Below are positions 1-9,392 of a stretch of 23,710 nt of DNA, in pieces. The notes beneath the pieces were generated by a model. That model had not been told where the DNA came from and made no database searches. It was given only the letters and a program-made list of their open reading frames with translations. Location of the stretch: positions 1 through 23,710 of the IMG/VR virus record IMGVR_UViG_3300012954_000086. One strand, written 5' to 3'. The stretch is from a virus. Both the position numbers and the translations under genes were made by a program. The first letter of the stretch is position 1; each line of letters starts with the position of its first letter.

Positions 1-3000
1 AAGTTTACTATCAGAAGGGCAATAACTCACAACTTGCCATTCCTGAGTATTCTCACCATAAGATCTGTATCATGACTTATGCTGATACAGATGATCTACA
101 ACTGTATTATGATAAAGTCGCTACAGCATTTGCTCTGTTCCAACCAACAATTGATGACGGTGATTTCCTAGCACTACCACAGGAAAACCGTATTGTTGGT
201 CCTCTATCTGATACTAGAAGTATTATTAACCTCAGGTTGGTTGAGCAAACTGCCTCTGGTAAGACTGTAATTGAAGCAACAACTAAGGTTGCTCACGGAT
301 ACTTCAAAGAACAGTATATTGCTATCATCGACACTGGACTAAATGATGCCTTGAATGGTACATTTAAGATCACTGCTATCGATGAAGAGAATCCCAAACT
401 ATTCCGCTATGAAGTTGATGTAACTCCACAGCAGTTGGGTCTAGACATCAATCTAACTGGTTACACCACACCTGATGTAAGTCTTGCTGCTAGAGCACAG
501 GCAGAGATTGACTCTGTTGAGTCTGCTTCTCCTTATGTCTTTAACTGCTCCATCCGATCCACTTGGGGTCAGTGTGGTATGTGGGCAGACGGTTCTAAGG
601 CGACTGGATTCAAGTCAATGGTCGTGGCTCAGTACACGGGCGTTTCGCTTCAGAAGGATGACAGAGCGTTCATCCGTTATGATGAGTTCAGCAACACCTG
701 GAACCAAGCATCACTAACTGATGCTTTCGCTACCACTGCTTATCACACCAAGGGTGATGCTTACTGGAAGGATGACTGGAGAAACTTCCACATCCGTGCT
801 TCGGATGACTCCTTCATTCAGTGTGTTTCGGTCTTCGCTGTTGGTTTCTTCGATCACTTCCTAATGGAAAGTGGTGGCGATATGTCCATCACCAACTCGA
901 ACTCCAACTTCGGTAATACATCTCTACACTCTATTGGTTTCAAAGGATTCTCCTTCAACCAAGATAAGGGTGGTTACATTACTGACATTGTTCCTGTCAA
1001 GAAAGTTGATACTAGTGCTTTCAACGAAGAAGATCTTAAGTATTATCCTCTATCTAACCAGGCAACCAAAGTTAATGGTAACCAGACCAGACTATACTAT
1101 TCTGGTGATGATGTATATTCTCCATTCATCAAACCTGCCACGTCTATCGACGGTTATAGACTTGGTGCTCTAACAAATGATAAGGTATTCCTAAAACTAC
1201 CTAAGTTGGGTGGTGGTAATGCCATCTTTGAGTCTACTGTTTCACCTTCTGGTTTCAGACAGTACACTGCTTCCTTGGATACTCTAAATCCAGACGGCGT
1301 TAACATCAACAATAATGCTCAGGATGCTTCTAACCTAATCGAGACGAACAGAGAGTTCATCCAAAGAGAAGCATACAACTACATTATTACCCGTTATCCT
1401 GCTCTACAGCAGAATACCAACATCACTATTTCTAAGTGTGAAAGAGACATCGGTTACATTGTCGATGCTGTCATTCAAGACTTGAGAATTGGTGGTAACA
1501 TCAACTCTATTCAGGCAGCAGAAGGTTACTACGTTGGTGGTACACTTTCCTACATCGATGGTGAGTTCAACGAATCTATCGAAGCATACGAGTACGTTAA
1601 GAACCTCTGTATCGCTGCTATGAGGAATTTTGATTATCTAATCAAGAATCCTACGATCACCACTGGTTCACCTATTATCAACGTCGGCAGCACCGCTGGT
1701 CTGCTAGTTGGTATGACAGTCAATCAGTATCCTTATACTGATATTGCCAACGGTGATGATCCTGCCACTGCTAATTTCTACAATGGTAGACTAACTGATG
1801 TTGCTATTCCTCAGAATGTTCTGATTCCTAACAACTGCTTCATCAGACGTGTTATTGACTCGGAAAGAATCGAGATTGGTAACTCTGCTCCTGTTCTAAC
1901 CACAGACTCTCAAGGATTCCTCTCTGCTTCCTTCGGTAACGCTGTTGTAGCTAACGCTCCTGGTTCTACCAGTGGTGCTTATCTCTACTTCGAGTTCCCT
2001 AAGACAGCATCAGGATTGGATAGCGAAGATGTTCTAACTGGTGGTTACAGTGACATCAACCCTGTAAGAGATAGCACGGTACTTCAAGATACCAGTGTTT
2101 GGGATGCTGCTGATCAGGGTTATCCCGAGTGTAATGACATTCTTTCACTGATTGAAGGTTACTTCAATGAGTTCTTCTTGATCCTCAACAACGGTCTAAC
2201 ACCTCTCGGTGGCACTGAAGTTGATGCTCACAACCTAATTCTTGCTAACAAGACTCTAATCGCTACTGAGGCGGTTGAGAGAATGCTTCTTGATCCTGCT
2301 AACGCTGGATTCACAATTCCTGGTGGCAACCAAGAATGTATTGACGACGTTGAGTTGTTCCTAGAAGCAATTGCTTACAACATTAAGTACGGCGGCAACA
2401 GCAAAGTTTATGATGGTGCTCTACTCTATGTCCAGCAACCTGGACTAATCAACGACGAGAGAGATGAGTCCGTACAGGTTTACACCGAGATGAGAGATCT
2501 AGCGATCTCTGCTATGAAGAACCAACCGATCACCATTCAAGGTTCTCATGGTCTAACCCAGGTTATTGACAACAATGTCCTAGGTGATACTTCTAGTCAA
2601 CCTGGAGTCTATGACTTCGTTAATGACTGTGCTGACGTTGCTAGCTCTATCACAGTCTTTACTGCTACTATCACTCAGGCAATCGGTACAGATGCTGCTC
2701 CTGGTAATCTAAACAATATCACCAGAACAGAACCTGCTTTCAACGTTGCTACTAGAGTTGAACCAGTTGTAGACACTGCTAACCTTGCTTCCCGTGCTAC
2801 TCTATTCACGATTAACACTGGTGCTTCTACTTCTGATCCACACCTATTTGAGACTGGAACTCCTGTAAGACTTGTTCCTAAGGTAAGATCTGGTGTTGAT
2901 CCTGCTACTGTAGATAAGCGTGTTATCAGACTTCCTAAGGGATTTGATACCAACACCATCTACTATGTAATTGCTCCTGGTAGAACTACTGAACCAGAAG

Positions 3001-6000
3001 ATTACTCCGATGGCACCACATATCCTAACGTCTTTGAAAGAACCAACACAACTAAGTTGATGTTGGCAACGACTAAGGAAAATGCTGCTGCTGGTATCTA
3101 CATGTACTCACCAGAGACTGACTCTGTTGACTTTGATGTAGAGATTGCCCTTAACCAGTTTGTACTCGATGAGTCATATGATCTTCATCAGTATATTTGT
3201 AACTTCCCAACTGGTCTAACTGATCTTATCCAAACCGATGTTCCTCACATCTTCGATGTACCTGGAAATCTAGATGTTGTTCATGAAGTATTCTTCAGAA
3301 CGTTTGGTTCTAACTCATCTCTCCCACAGATCACCAGTGGTGGTGTTACTTCCGAAGTTGATACTAACAAGTATTACTATGTAAGATTCGTCACTTCCAA
3401 GACATTCGCTGTCTTTAACACTAAGGCAGAAGCAATTGCTGGTACACCTAGAATCACGTTTGCTCCTAACTTCGGTGCTAACTTCTACACCTTCGCTAAC
3501 AAGCGTGTCTCTCCTGTCAAGTTTGACCCAACTAGAGATGACTCCGCTCTGCTTCCTGATCAGCAAGAAACAACTACAGGTCAGTGGTACATCAATACCA
3601 CCGATGACTATGATCCTGCTATCAACATTCAGGCAAGAATGAATGAGATCGGTCAAGATCTCAAGGATGCTCGCTCTAAGAACACCTCATTCAAGCGTCT
3701 TAAGGATGAAAGAACTGCTCAAGACAGAATCTATCGTCTACGTTATGTCATTCCTAAGTATGCTGATGGTGTACGTGATCCTCTCAATGGTTTCGTTCTT
3801 AAGGCAAGAACTGACGAAACTAGAAAACTAGTACCACAGAAGATCCTACTGAAGCCTACTGCTTCTGGTCTTGCTGACGTTGCTCTATTCGAGACACAGA
3901 TCCAACTAACTGCTGGCGGTACTCTCGCTCAGCAATTGGGTCTTCCTTCTTCCGCCCTTGATCCAAACTTTGCTTACGATCCATATCTAAGCAGTCAAGT
4001 TAAGAAGATTCCTTCTGATAGAGTTGCTTCTAAGACTTCATTCAGTATCCAATCTGCTCGTCAGGTTGATGTAAGTGGCACCAACTACCTAGAACTAACG
4101 GTATTTGACCACACGATTACTGATGATGCTGTAAGAAACGAACAGTTTGTAACTGTTAAGATCAACGCTCCTCAAGGTGGCGGTGGTGCTTTCAGAATCA
4201 ACACTTCTGTTTCTAACAACCTCAACAAAATTCTCTGGAATGGTTTCTCCTCAGGTTTCGCTTTCGTACAAGGTTACTTCAACCCAGACGGCACCAATGA
4301 TCATTACCTAGTCCTCAAGGGTCTAGATGATGATGTAATCCGTTATGACAGAAACTCTGCTACTACCTTCTCACAACCAGTTCTAGATGCTGATAACGAT
4401 CCTGTATTGGATGGTAACGGTAATCAAGTTCTGATCTACGCTACCCTACAAGCAAAACCAAACAGTGTTGGTTCACCTAATGACTCACTGAGCAAGTCCG
4501 ACAGAAAGGACTTCCTCTACAGCGATAAGAACTCTAATGTTCTTACCATGACTCCTGGTGATATTATCACTGACGATGATGGTAACGACTACGAGATTGC
4601 TTCTGTCACTGATGCTGGCGAGATCGAAGATACCTTCTACATCTTTGACATCGAAGAGATCAAGCGTCGTATTCCTAATCAGCAAGAAGGTATCTACTAC
4701 CTAACTTGTATTAAGGGTAACATCTCTCCATTCCCAACTGGTCCTGGAGTTGGTACTAACTTCCGTGGATTCAAGTTCTCCCAGCCTATCGGTCAACTCT
4801 ATCCACTGGATTACAAGAACGATCCCCTCTGGTTCCAGGTCCGTCCTGATGACACTAGAGACACCACGATTCTTGATACTGATCCAACTGTTTGTGCTGC
4901 TGATAACTTCATTCACGGTCTTGTTACTACTAACGACTTCAAGAACAGTGAAACCAAAGAAGTTGTTCTTGACTTCATCGAGAACCCTGCTCTAAACAGA
5001 TTCGAGTACACTACCAATAAGATTGAGGCACAAGATGGTAACGCCGCTTCAGGTTCTGAAGACAGACTAATTCCTATCTCTGGTGACTCTGTATATCCAA
5101 CAGAAAACAAGCTCTACGTCGAACTACGTCGTCCATCTATTGCTAGATCTGGTAACCACACGTTTGAATATCTTGGTTTCGGTCCTGGTAACTACTCAAC
5201 TGGTTTCCCACTACGTCAGGAAGTTGTTCTAGAAGACATCCAAGACTTCTATGCTCAGGCAAAACGTGAAGACGGCGGTATCGTCTTCTACACGGGTCTA
5301 AACTCCAACGGTGACCTCTATATCGGTAACCGTAAGATCAACGCTATCACAGGCGAAGAGACGTTCCTTGAGAAAGCAGAACTACTATCATCTGATGATG
5401 ATGGTGGCGACATCGGTGGTCTGGTCACAACGTTTGAACTACCTGTTGCTTTCGAGCAAGAGATTACAGTTGACGGCAACGCTCTGTTCAACAACCCAGT
5501 AACTATTAACGTTGATGACAATGAACCAAATGCTTTCACTGTTGTCTCTAACGTTGACTCTAACTCTGGTGGTGATCAAACTCTAGACTCTGCTTCTTGG
5601 AACAGAAGCACCATTGCTTCTGAAGGTAACGTAGTTATCCATCAGAACCAGATCTTCTCTGCTATCTACAGACTGAACCCACGTGGTAGTTCACTACTAT
5701 CTGGTCAAGACTATAGTTTCAGAACTCATGTTGATCAGAACAATGGCAACACACCAACTAACAAGACTCCTAATCAGGACAATTCTAACCTCGGTGTAGA
5801 AGTTAAGTATGGTACGCTAAACACCTCCGCTGGTCCTACTGCTGGTGACATCCTACTCAAGGGTGAGGAAGTTGGCAGAACTGGTTCACTTGGTTGGATC
5901 TACGCTAACTTCTACCAGTCATTTGAAGCTAACATTGACTCCAGCACTGCTATTGGTGATGGCAATGTCCCAGCATCTGCTGGTCCTCAGGTCAGATTCA

Positions 6001-9000
6001 ACATGGCAACAGGCGAATCTCCTGCTGCTAATGGTATTGAAGTCGGTAGCATCGTTAAGATCTCTGGCATGACTGGTAGATTTACCAATGTCAATGGTAT
6101 TAGAGCAGTTCAATCTGTACTAGGTGACTCCTTCGTTGTTAGTGCTCCTGTCGTAATCGACATGAGTGCCGTTGATGATCCATCTTCACTACCTGTTGGT
6201 GCTGTTATCTCGGTATCACAGAGCAAGTGGACTGAAACGATGCTCATCGGTGCTGAAACACTCAGAACTGATACAACTAACAACGGTAGTTACAAACTGG
6301 GTATTAATACTCTAGCAAGATCTGCTCATTCTGACTTTGCTAAGGGATTCAGTTCACCTGCTGTCGATCCAAGGGCAAACCTAGATGTTGTCGGTACAGC
6401 ATTCATTAGTGGTAAGACTCTTGCTCCTAATGGTTACGATAACTTCCCACTACTTGCTGACAGAACGTTTGCTGAAGAGAACAATGCTCTACTAGTTGGT
6501 GGTGATTCTTCACAACCTAACCTAGAAGCAACGTTTAGAGTTGCTACAACTAACGGTCTACAAGGTAATAACGAGGGTCAATCTCAAGGTCAGGCAAGAA
6601 CAGTTCCTGGTGGTAGAGTTGGTATTAACGTCTCCGATGGCGATACCAACCATACACTGACTGTTGTTGGTGACATGAGACTAACAGAGAACGCTCTGTT
6701 TGAAGAGAATCTACAGATCAACGGTGGATCTCTATCTACAACTTCACCATCCTTCAGTCTAATTGATGGCGGTGCTACCACGGTTTACTTCGCTTCTGAA
6801 GCTAAGAACCTCTTCATTGGTAATTCCGTCTCTGCTGGTGATACTACTGAAGCAGCACCACAGATCATCAACATCTCACCAACTGCTGCTCATCAAGAAG
6901 TTAACATCGGTACATTTACTGACGATGGTATCTTCAAGGTACACAGTGGTGGTAGTAAGTCTTCTGTTGCTATCGGTACTTCCGATCTAACAGAAACCGA
7001 TGCTGTATCAGTTATCCGTCTTGGTGGTGCTTATGCTAAGCAATCCAACTCACTATCTGATGGTTCGGTTGTTAAGATCCAAACCAGATTCACCCAGGTT
7101 GATGGTGATCTGTCCATCGGTACAGCACTAGTAAGTGGTACTGGTATTGCTACACTAAGTTCACCTGCTCAAAGAGTTAACCTATTCACTGTTACAACTT
7201 CTAAGTTGTTCATTGGTAGTGCTGCTTCTAGAACCTTCATTGGTGCTCAGGGTGGATTCACTCAGATTAATAACAGTCTGGTTGTTAAGTCTTCTTCTAC
7301 ACTTGAGGGTGATGTAACACTCTCTGGTGGTCTTAACTCTGGTGAATTCGAGGTACGTAGAGGTTCGTTCGCTACTGATGCTACCTCACACCTTCAAGGT
7401 GATAGTGATCTCGCTAACATTGACCTCTTTACTAGAACTGAGATTGGTCAGTTCGTTGACAAGGATTCAAGTTTCTTCGGTGGCATCGCTGATGCTGTCG
7501 GTGGCACTGCTCCTAACGATGAATACTACCTACCATTCTCTACTCCTGCTAACACCACGATCTTTGAAGTTGGTGCTTTCCTACTGATTGATCGTTCTAG
7601 ACTAGCAATCTTCGACCCAACAGCATTTACTGCTAACGTTGCTGCTAACTCTAACACAATCACTAGTGTAACCAATGCTGCTAGTTTCGATACTACCAAC
7701 ACTTGGGTAAGAATTGATGTAGATCAAGACGCTACCTTTGCTGATGGTACTAAGTATGCTCAGATCACTTCTATCACTGGTACTACCTTCACCCTAAGCA
7801 AGGCAATTGCTAGTGGTACAACTCCTGGACAGGTCAAGTTTACTGGTGGTGACTCCACTCAAGGCAACGCTCCAGTTGGTGAACAGTACAGTGAACTGGT
7901 CGAGATTCTAGAACTTACCAACCTGAATAACATCACTAACGATTCTCTTCAGGTCAAGGTTAAGAGAGCAATGAACCAGCGTAATACCCTTGACGGTACT
8001 ATGATCGCTGGAACCCCTGCTGATCTTCCTGGTTCTGCTGAAGCATCTAGCTTCAAGTATCTAAGAACTGACCACCCAGATAACGTCGAACTAATCAGAT
8101 ATGATCTAGCAGAAGACGTTAGCTTCATTGATGAAGTTGGTGGTATCAACAGCACTGCTAGCGGCACTCTAGAAGACATCAACACTGGTGACTTCTCTGG
8201 TTCTGTTGGTGCTGGTGACATCCTTCGCTTCACTGATACTGAACTAGCAATCATCACTGACATCAACACGACTTCTCCACAGAGATTCGTTGTTACTGAT
8301 GGTTCCGATAACAACCCAGTCGAACAGTTCTCCATCGACTCTACGAATGGTGAAACTAACATCCTCGGCAATGTAACAGTTAACTCTAACTTCACTCTAG
8401 TTGGATCTACGACTGCTGGATCTCAGGTATTGAGCATCACCACTGGTGGTTCTAATCCTGTAACAACCTTCAGTGTTGACTCTGCTAGCGGTGATACTTG
8501 CCTCAAGGGTGACTTCGGTGCTGGTGGTCCTCAATGTGATCTCTTCACTGTTGATGCCGAGACTGGTCTCACTACTGTTAAGTCTGGTGACTTCCTGGTT
8601 GGTACTCCTACTGATCAGAAGTTGATCCTCCAGAACAGCACTGGTAACCTAACTATCGCTGGTCATCTAACTGTCGAGGGAACTACTGAGACTAGAATCT
8701 CTGGTCCTGTACAAATTGACGGCGGTAACTTCCAACTCAATAAGATCGATCAGTCACCTGATTGGGTCTCTGGTGGTGCTGTTGATGATGGTGATACTAT
8801 TCACTACAGCGGTAATATCTACACAGTTGTTGGTAACGGCAACCTAGGTAATACTCCTCCAACCCATGTATCTGGTACTCTTGCTAACGGTGGTGTAACT
8901 CTCACCTTCCTGAAGACTAAGCAACCAGAAGAACTCTTCGAGGTTGAAGTTGATGGTTCCATGAACTTCGCTGGTCAAGAAGGATTCTTCACACCAAATG

Positions 9001-9392
9001 GTGCTAGAAAGTGGGAGTTCGTTGGTGCTGGCGAAGAGACCTTCGATGTTGTATCGAACGTTAACTACTTCGTTGCTCCTTCTTCTGATACAACTCTCAA
9101 ACTACCTGAGAATCCTTCTACGGGTGACATGATTAGAGTTGTTGATGTTGGCGGTAACCTAACTTACAACGTCACTCTAAGAGTAAGAGCTAAGGATAAT
9201 GTTGCCATCCAAGGTGACAATACAAATGGCAATACTCCTGACCTAAGTAGTATTAACTACGATGGTGGTGAACTTGTCGTTCAGACTCCACATGCTGGAT
9301 TCGGTCTGATCTTCCTCGGTAGTACAAACTTTGATGGAACATCCACTGGTGCTCCATCAACGACACAAGGTTGGTGGTTAGTAGAAATCTAA
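1..9392 (+). CDS. Giant virion structural (tail/baseplate-associated) protein, 5' end outside window
   Basis: This frame is open from the left edge to TAA at 9390-9392. The first ATG is at 72, but 23 sense codons (3-71) precede it with no stop, so the gene most likely starts upstream and 72 is an internal Met. At least 3106 residues are present (numbered here from Met72). Visible parts: a Trp/Cys-containing segment near residues 161-212 (RSTWGQCGMWADG); two related ~60-residue helical units at 456-522 and 756-818; long beta-rich stretches with Val/Thr/Ser/Asn/Gly; three beta-helix-like units at about 2753-2840; and a C-terminal domain ending GWWLVEI. I recall this ending from virion structural proteins of T4-like cyanophages; I infer a fibre- or baseplate-attached particle protein. 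No enzyme motif, signal peptide or membrane segment is seen. The next gene starts on the last base of its stop codon. Its codons favour C-ending forms (sampled Phe 22 TTC to 4 TTT), unlike the genes after it. Confidence 0.85.
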   Translation, partial: VYYQKGNNSQLAIPEYSHHKICIMTYADTDDLQLYYDKVATAFALFQPTIDDGDFLALPQENRIVGPLSDTRSIINLRLVEQTASGKTVIEATTKVAHGYFKEQYIAIIDTGLNDALNGTFKITAIDEENPKLFRYEVDVTPQQLGLDINLTGYTTPDVSLAARAQAEIDSVESASPYVFNCSIRSTWGQCGMWADGSKATGFKSMVVAQYTGVSLQKDDRAFIRYDEFSNTWNQASLTDAFATTAYHTKGDAYWKDDWRNFHIRASDDSFIQCVSVFAVGFFDHFLMESGGDMSITNSNSNFGNTSLHSIGFKGFSFNQDKGGYITDIVPVKKVDTSAFNEEDLKYYPLSNQATKVNGNQTRLYYSGDDVYSPFIKPATSIDGYRLGALTNDKVFLKLPKLGGGNAIFESTVSPSGFRQYTASLDTLNPDGVNINNNAQDASNLIETNREFIQREAYNYIITRYPALQQNTNITISKCERDIGYIVDAVIQDLRIGGNINSIQAAEGYYVGGTLSYIDGEFNESIEAYEYVKNLCIAAMRNFDYLIKNPTITTGSPIINVGSTAGLLVGMTVNQYPYTDIANGDDPATANFYNGRLTDVAIPQNVLIPNNCFIRRVIDSERIEIGNSAPVLTTDSQGFLSASFGNAVVANAPGSTSGAYLYFEFPKTASGLDSEDVLTGGYSDINPVRDSTVLQDTSVWDAADQGYPECNDILSLIEGYFNEFFLILNNGLTPLGGTEVDAHNLILANKTLIATEAVERMLLDPANAGFTIPGGNQECIDDVELFLEAIAYNIKYGGNSKVYDGALLYVQQPGLINDERDESVQVYTEMRDLAISAMKNQPITIQGSHGLTQVIDNNVLGDTSSQPGVYDFVNDCADVASSITVFTATITQAIGTDAAPGNLNNITRTEPAFNVATRVEPVVDTANLASRATLFTINTGASTSDPHLFETGTPVRLVPKVRSGVDPATVDKRVIRLPKGFDTNTIYYVIAPGRTTEPEDYSDGTTYPNVFERTNTTKLMLATTKENAAAGIYMYSPETDSVDFDVEIALNQFVLDESYDLHQYICNFPTGLTDLIQTDVPHIFDVPGNLDVVHEVFFRTFGSNSSLPQITSGGVTSEVDTNKYYYVRFVTSKTFAVFNTKAEAIAGTPRITFAPNFGANFYTFANKRVSPVKFDPTRDDSALLPDQQETTTGQWYINTTDDYDPAINIQARMNEIGQDLKDARSKNTSFKRLKDERTAQDRIYRLRYVIPKYADGVRDPLNGFVLKARTDETRKLVPQKILLKPTASGLADVALFETQIQLTAGGTLAQQLGLPSSALDPNFAYDPYLSSQVKKIPSDRVASKTSFSIQSARQVDVSGTNYLELTVFDHTITDDAVRNEQFVTVKINAPQGGGGAFRINTSVSNNLNKILWNGFSSGFAFVQGYFNPDGTNDHYLVLKGLDDDVIRYDRNSATTFSQPVLDADNDPVLDGNGNQVLIYATLQAKPNSVGSPNDSLSKSDRKDFLYSDKNSNVLTMTPGDIITDDDGNDYEIASVTDAGEIEDTFYIFDIEEIKRRIPNQQEGIYYLTCIKGNISPFPTGPGVGTNFRGFKFSQPIGQLYPLDYKNDPLWFQVRPDDTRDTTILDTDPTVCAADNFIHGLVTTNDFKNSETKEVVLDFIENPALNRFEYTTNKIEAQDGNAASGSEDRLIPISGDSVYPTENKLYVELRRPSIARSGNHTFEYLGFGPGNYSTGFPLRQEVVLEDIQDFYAQAKREDGGIVFYTGLNSNGDLYIGNRKINAITGEETFLEKAELLSSDDDGGDIGGLVTTFELPVAFEQEITVDGNALFNNPVTINVDDNEPNAFTVVSNVDSNSGGDQTLDSASWNRSTIASEGNVVIHQNQIFSAIYRLNPRGSSLLSGQDYSFRTHVDQNNGNTPTNKTPNQDNSNLGVEVKYGTLNTSAGPTAGDILLKGEEVGRTGSLGWIYANFYQSFEANIDSSTAIGDGNVPASAGPQVRFNMATGESPAANGIEVGSIVKISGMTGRFTNVNGIRAVQSVLGDSFVVSAPVVIDMSAVDDPSSLPVGAVISVSQSKWTETMLIGAETLRTDTTNNGSYKLGINTLARSAHSDFAKGFSSPAVDPRANLDVVGTAFISGKTLAPNGYDNFPLLADRTFAEENNALLVGGDSSQPNLEATFRVATTNGLQGNNEGQSQGQARTVPGGRVGINVSDGDTNHTLTVVGDMRLTENALFEENLQINGGSLSTTSPSFSLIDGGATTVYFASEAKNLFIGNSVSAGDTTEAAPQIINISPTAAHQEVNIGTFTDDGIFKVHSGGSKSSVAIGTSDLTETDAVSVIRLGGAYAKQSNSLSDGSVVKIQTRFTQVDGDLSIGTALVSGTGIATLSSPAQRVNLFTVTTSKLFIGSAASRTFIGAQGGFTQINNSLVVKSSSTLEGDVTLSGGLNSGEFEVRRGSFATDATSHLQGDSDLANIDLFTRTEIGQFVDKDSSFFGGIADAVGGTAPNDEYYLPFSTPANTTIFEVGAFLLIDRSRLAIFDPTAFTANVAANSNTITSVTNAASFDTTNTWVRIDVDQDATFADGTKYAQITSITGTTFTLSKAIASGTTPGQVKFTGGDSTQGNAPVGEQYSELVEILELTNLNNITNDSLQVKVKRAMNQRNTLDGTMIAGTPADLPGSAEASSFKYLRTDHPDNVELIRYDLAEDVSFIDEVGGINSTASGTLEDINTGDFSGSVGAGDILRFTDTELAIITDINTTSPQRFVVTDGSDNNPVEQFSIDSTNGETNILGNVTVNSNFTLVGSTTAGSQVLSITTGGSNPVTTFSVDSASGDTCLKGDFGAGGPQCDLFTVDAETGLTTVKSGDFLVGTPTDQKLILQNSTGNLTIAGHLTVEGTTETRISGPVQIDGGNFQLNKIDQSPDWVSGGAVDDGDTIHYSGNIYTVVGNGNLGNTPPTHVSGTLANGGVTLTFLKTKQPEELFEVEVDGSMNFAGQEGFFTPNGARKWEFVGAGEETFDVVSNVNYFVAPSSDTTLKLPENPSTGDMIRVVDVGGNLTYNVTLRVRAKDNVAIQGDNTNGNTPDLSSINYDGGELVVQTPHAGFGLIFLGSTNFDGTSTGAPSTTQGWWLVEI
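1437..2525 (+). repeat. Two related ~60-residue units inside the giant structural protein
   Basis: Unit 1 (1437-1637) and unit 2 (2337-2525) encode segments that align from a conserved Cys to an AM(R/K)N motif. Shared pattern: C-x-D-(I/V), then D/E-A near an (L/I)-x-x-GGN, an aromatic and a GG or G-A, an (L/I)-(D/N)-(G/D)-E-x-(N/D)-E-S core, a Y-x-x-(V/M), and a final AM. The Cys-to-Met distance is 61 residues in unit 1 and 59 in unit 2. The predicted structure is helical, in contrast to the beta-rich remainder. About 700 bases of beta-rich coding sequence separate them. The interval given spans both copies. Confidence 0.7.
8328..8590 (+). repeat. Three beta-helix-like F-(S/T)-(I/V)-D-x-x-x-G repeats
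   Basis: Three short units start near residues 2753 (FSIDSTNGETNILG), 2800 (FSVDSASGDTCLKGD) and 2825 (FTVDAETGLTTVKSGD). Each has Phe-Ser/Thr-Ile/Val-Asp, a Gly turn, a Thr strand and a terminal Gly. This pattern is typical of trimeric fibre shafts and beta-helices in phage tail proteins. Similar but more degenerate strands (VTVNSN, LTVVGDMRL, LTVEGTTE) occur over the last ~900 residues, so the C-terminal third is probably a fibrous shaft in front of the terminal GWWLVEI domain. Confidence 0.5.

Noticed and set aside
9371-9391. TTG start at 9371 for the first collar protein
   Set aside because: It would add seven residues inside the upstream gene; ATG 9392 in a TAATG overlap fits the pattern of the operon better.
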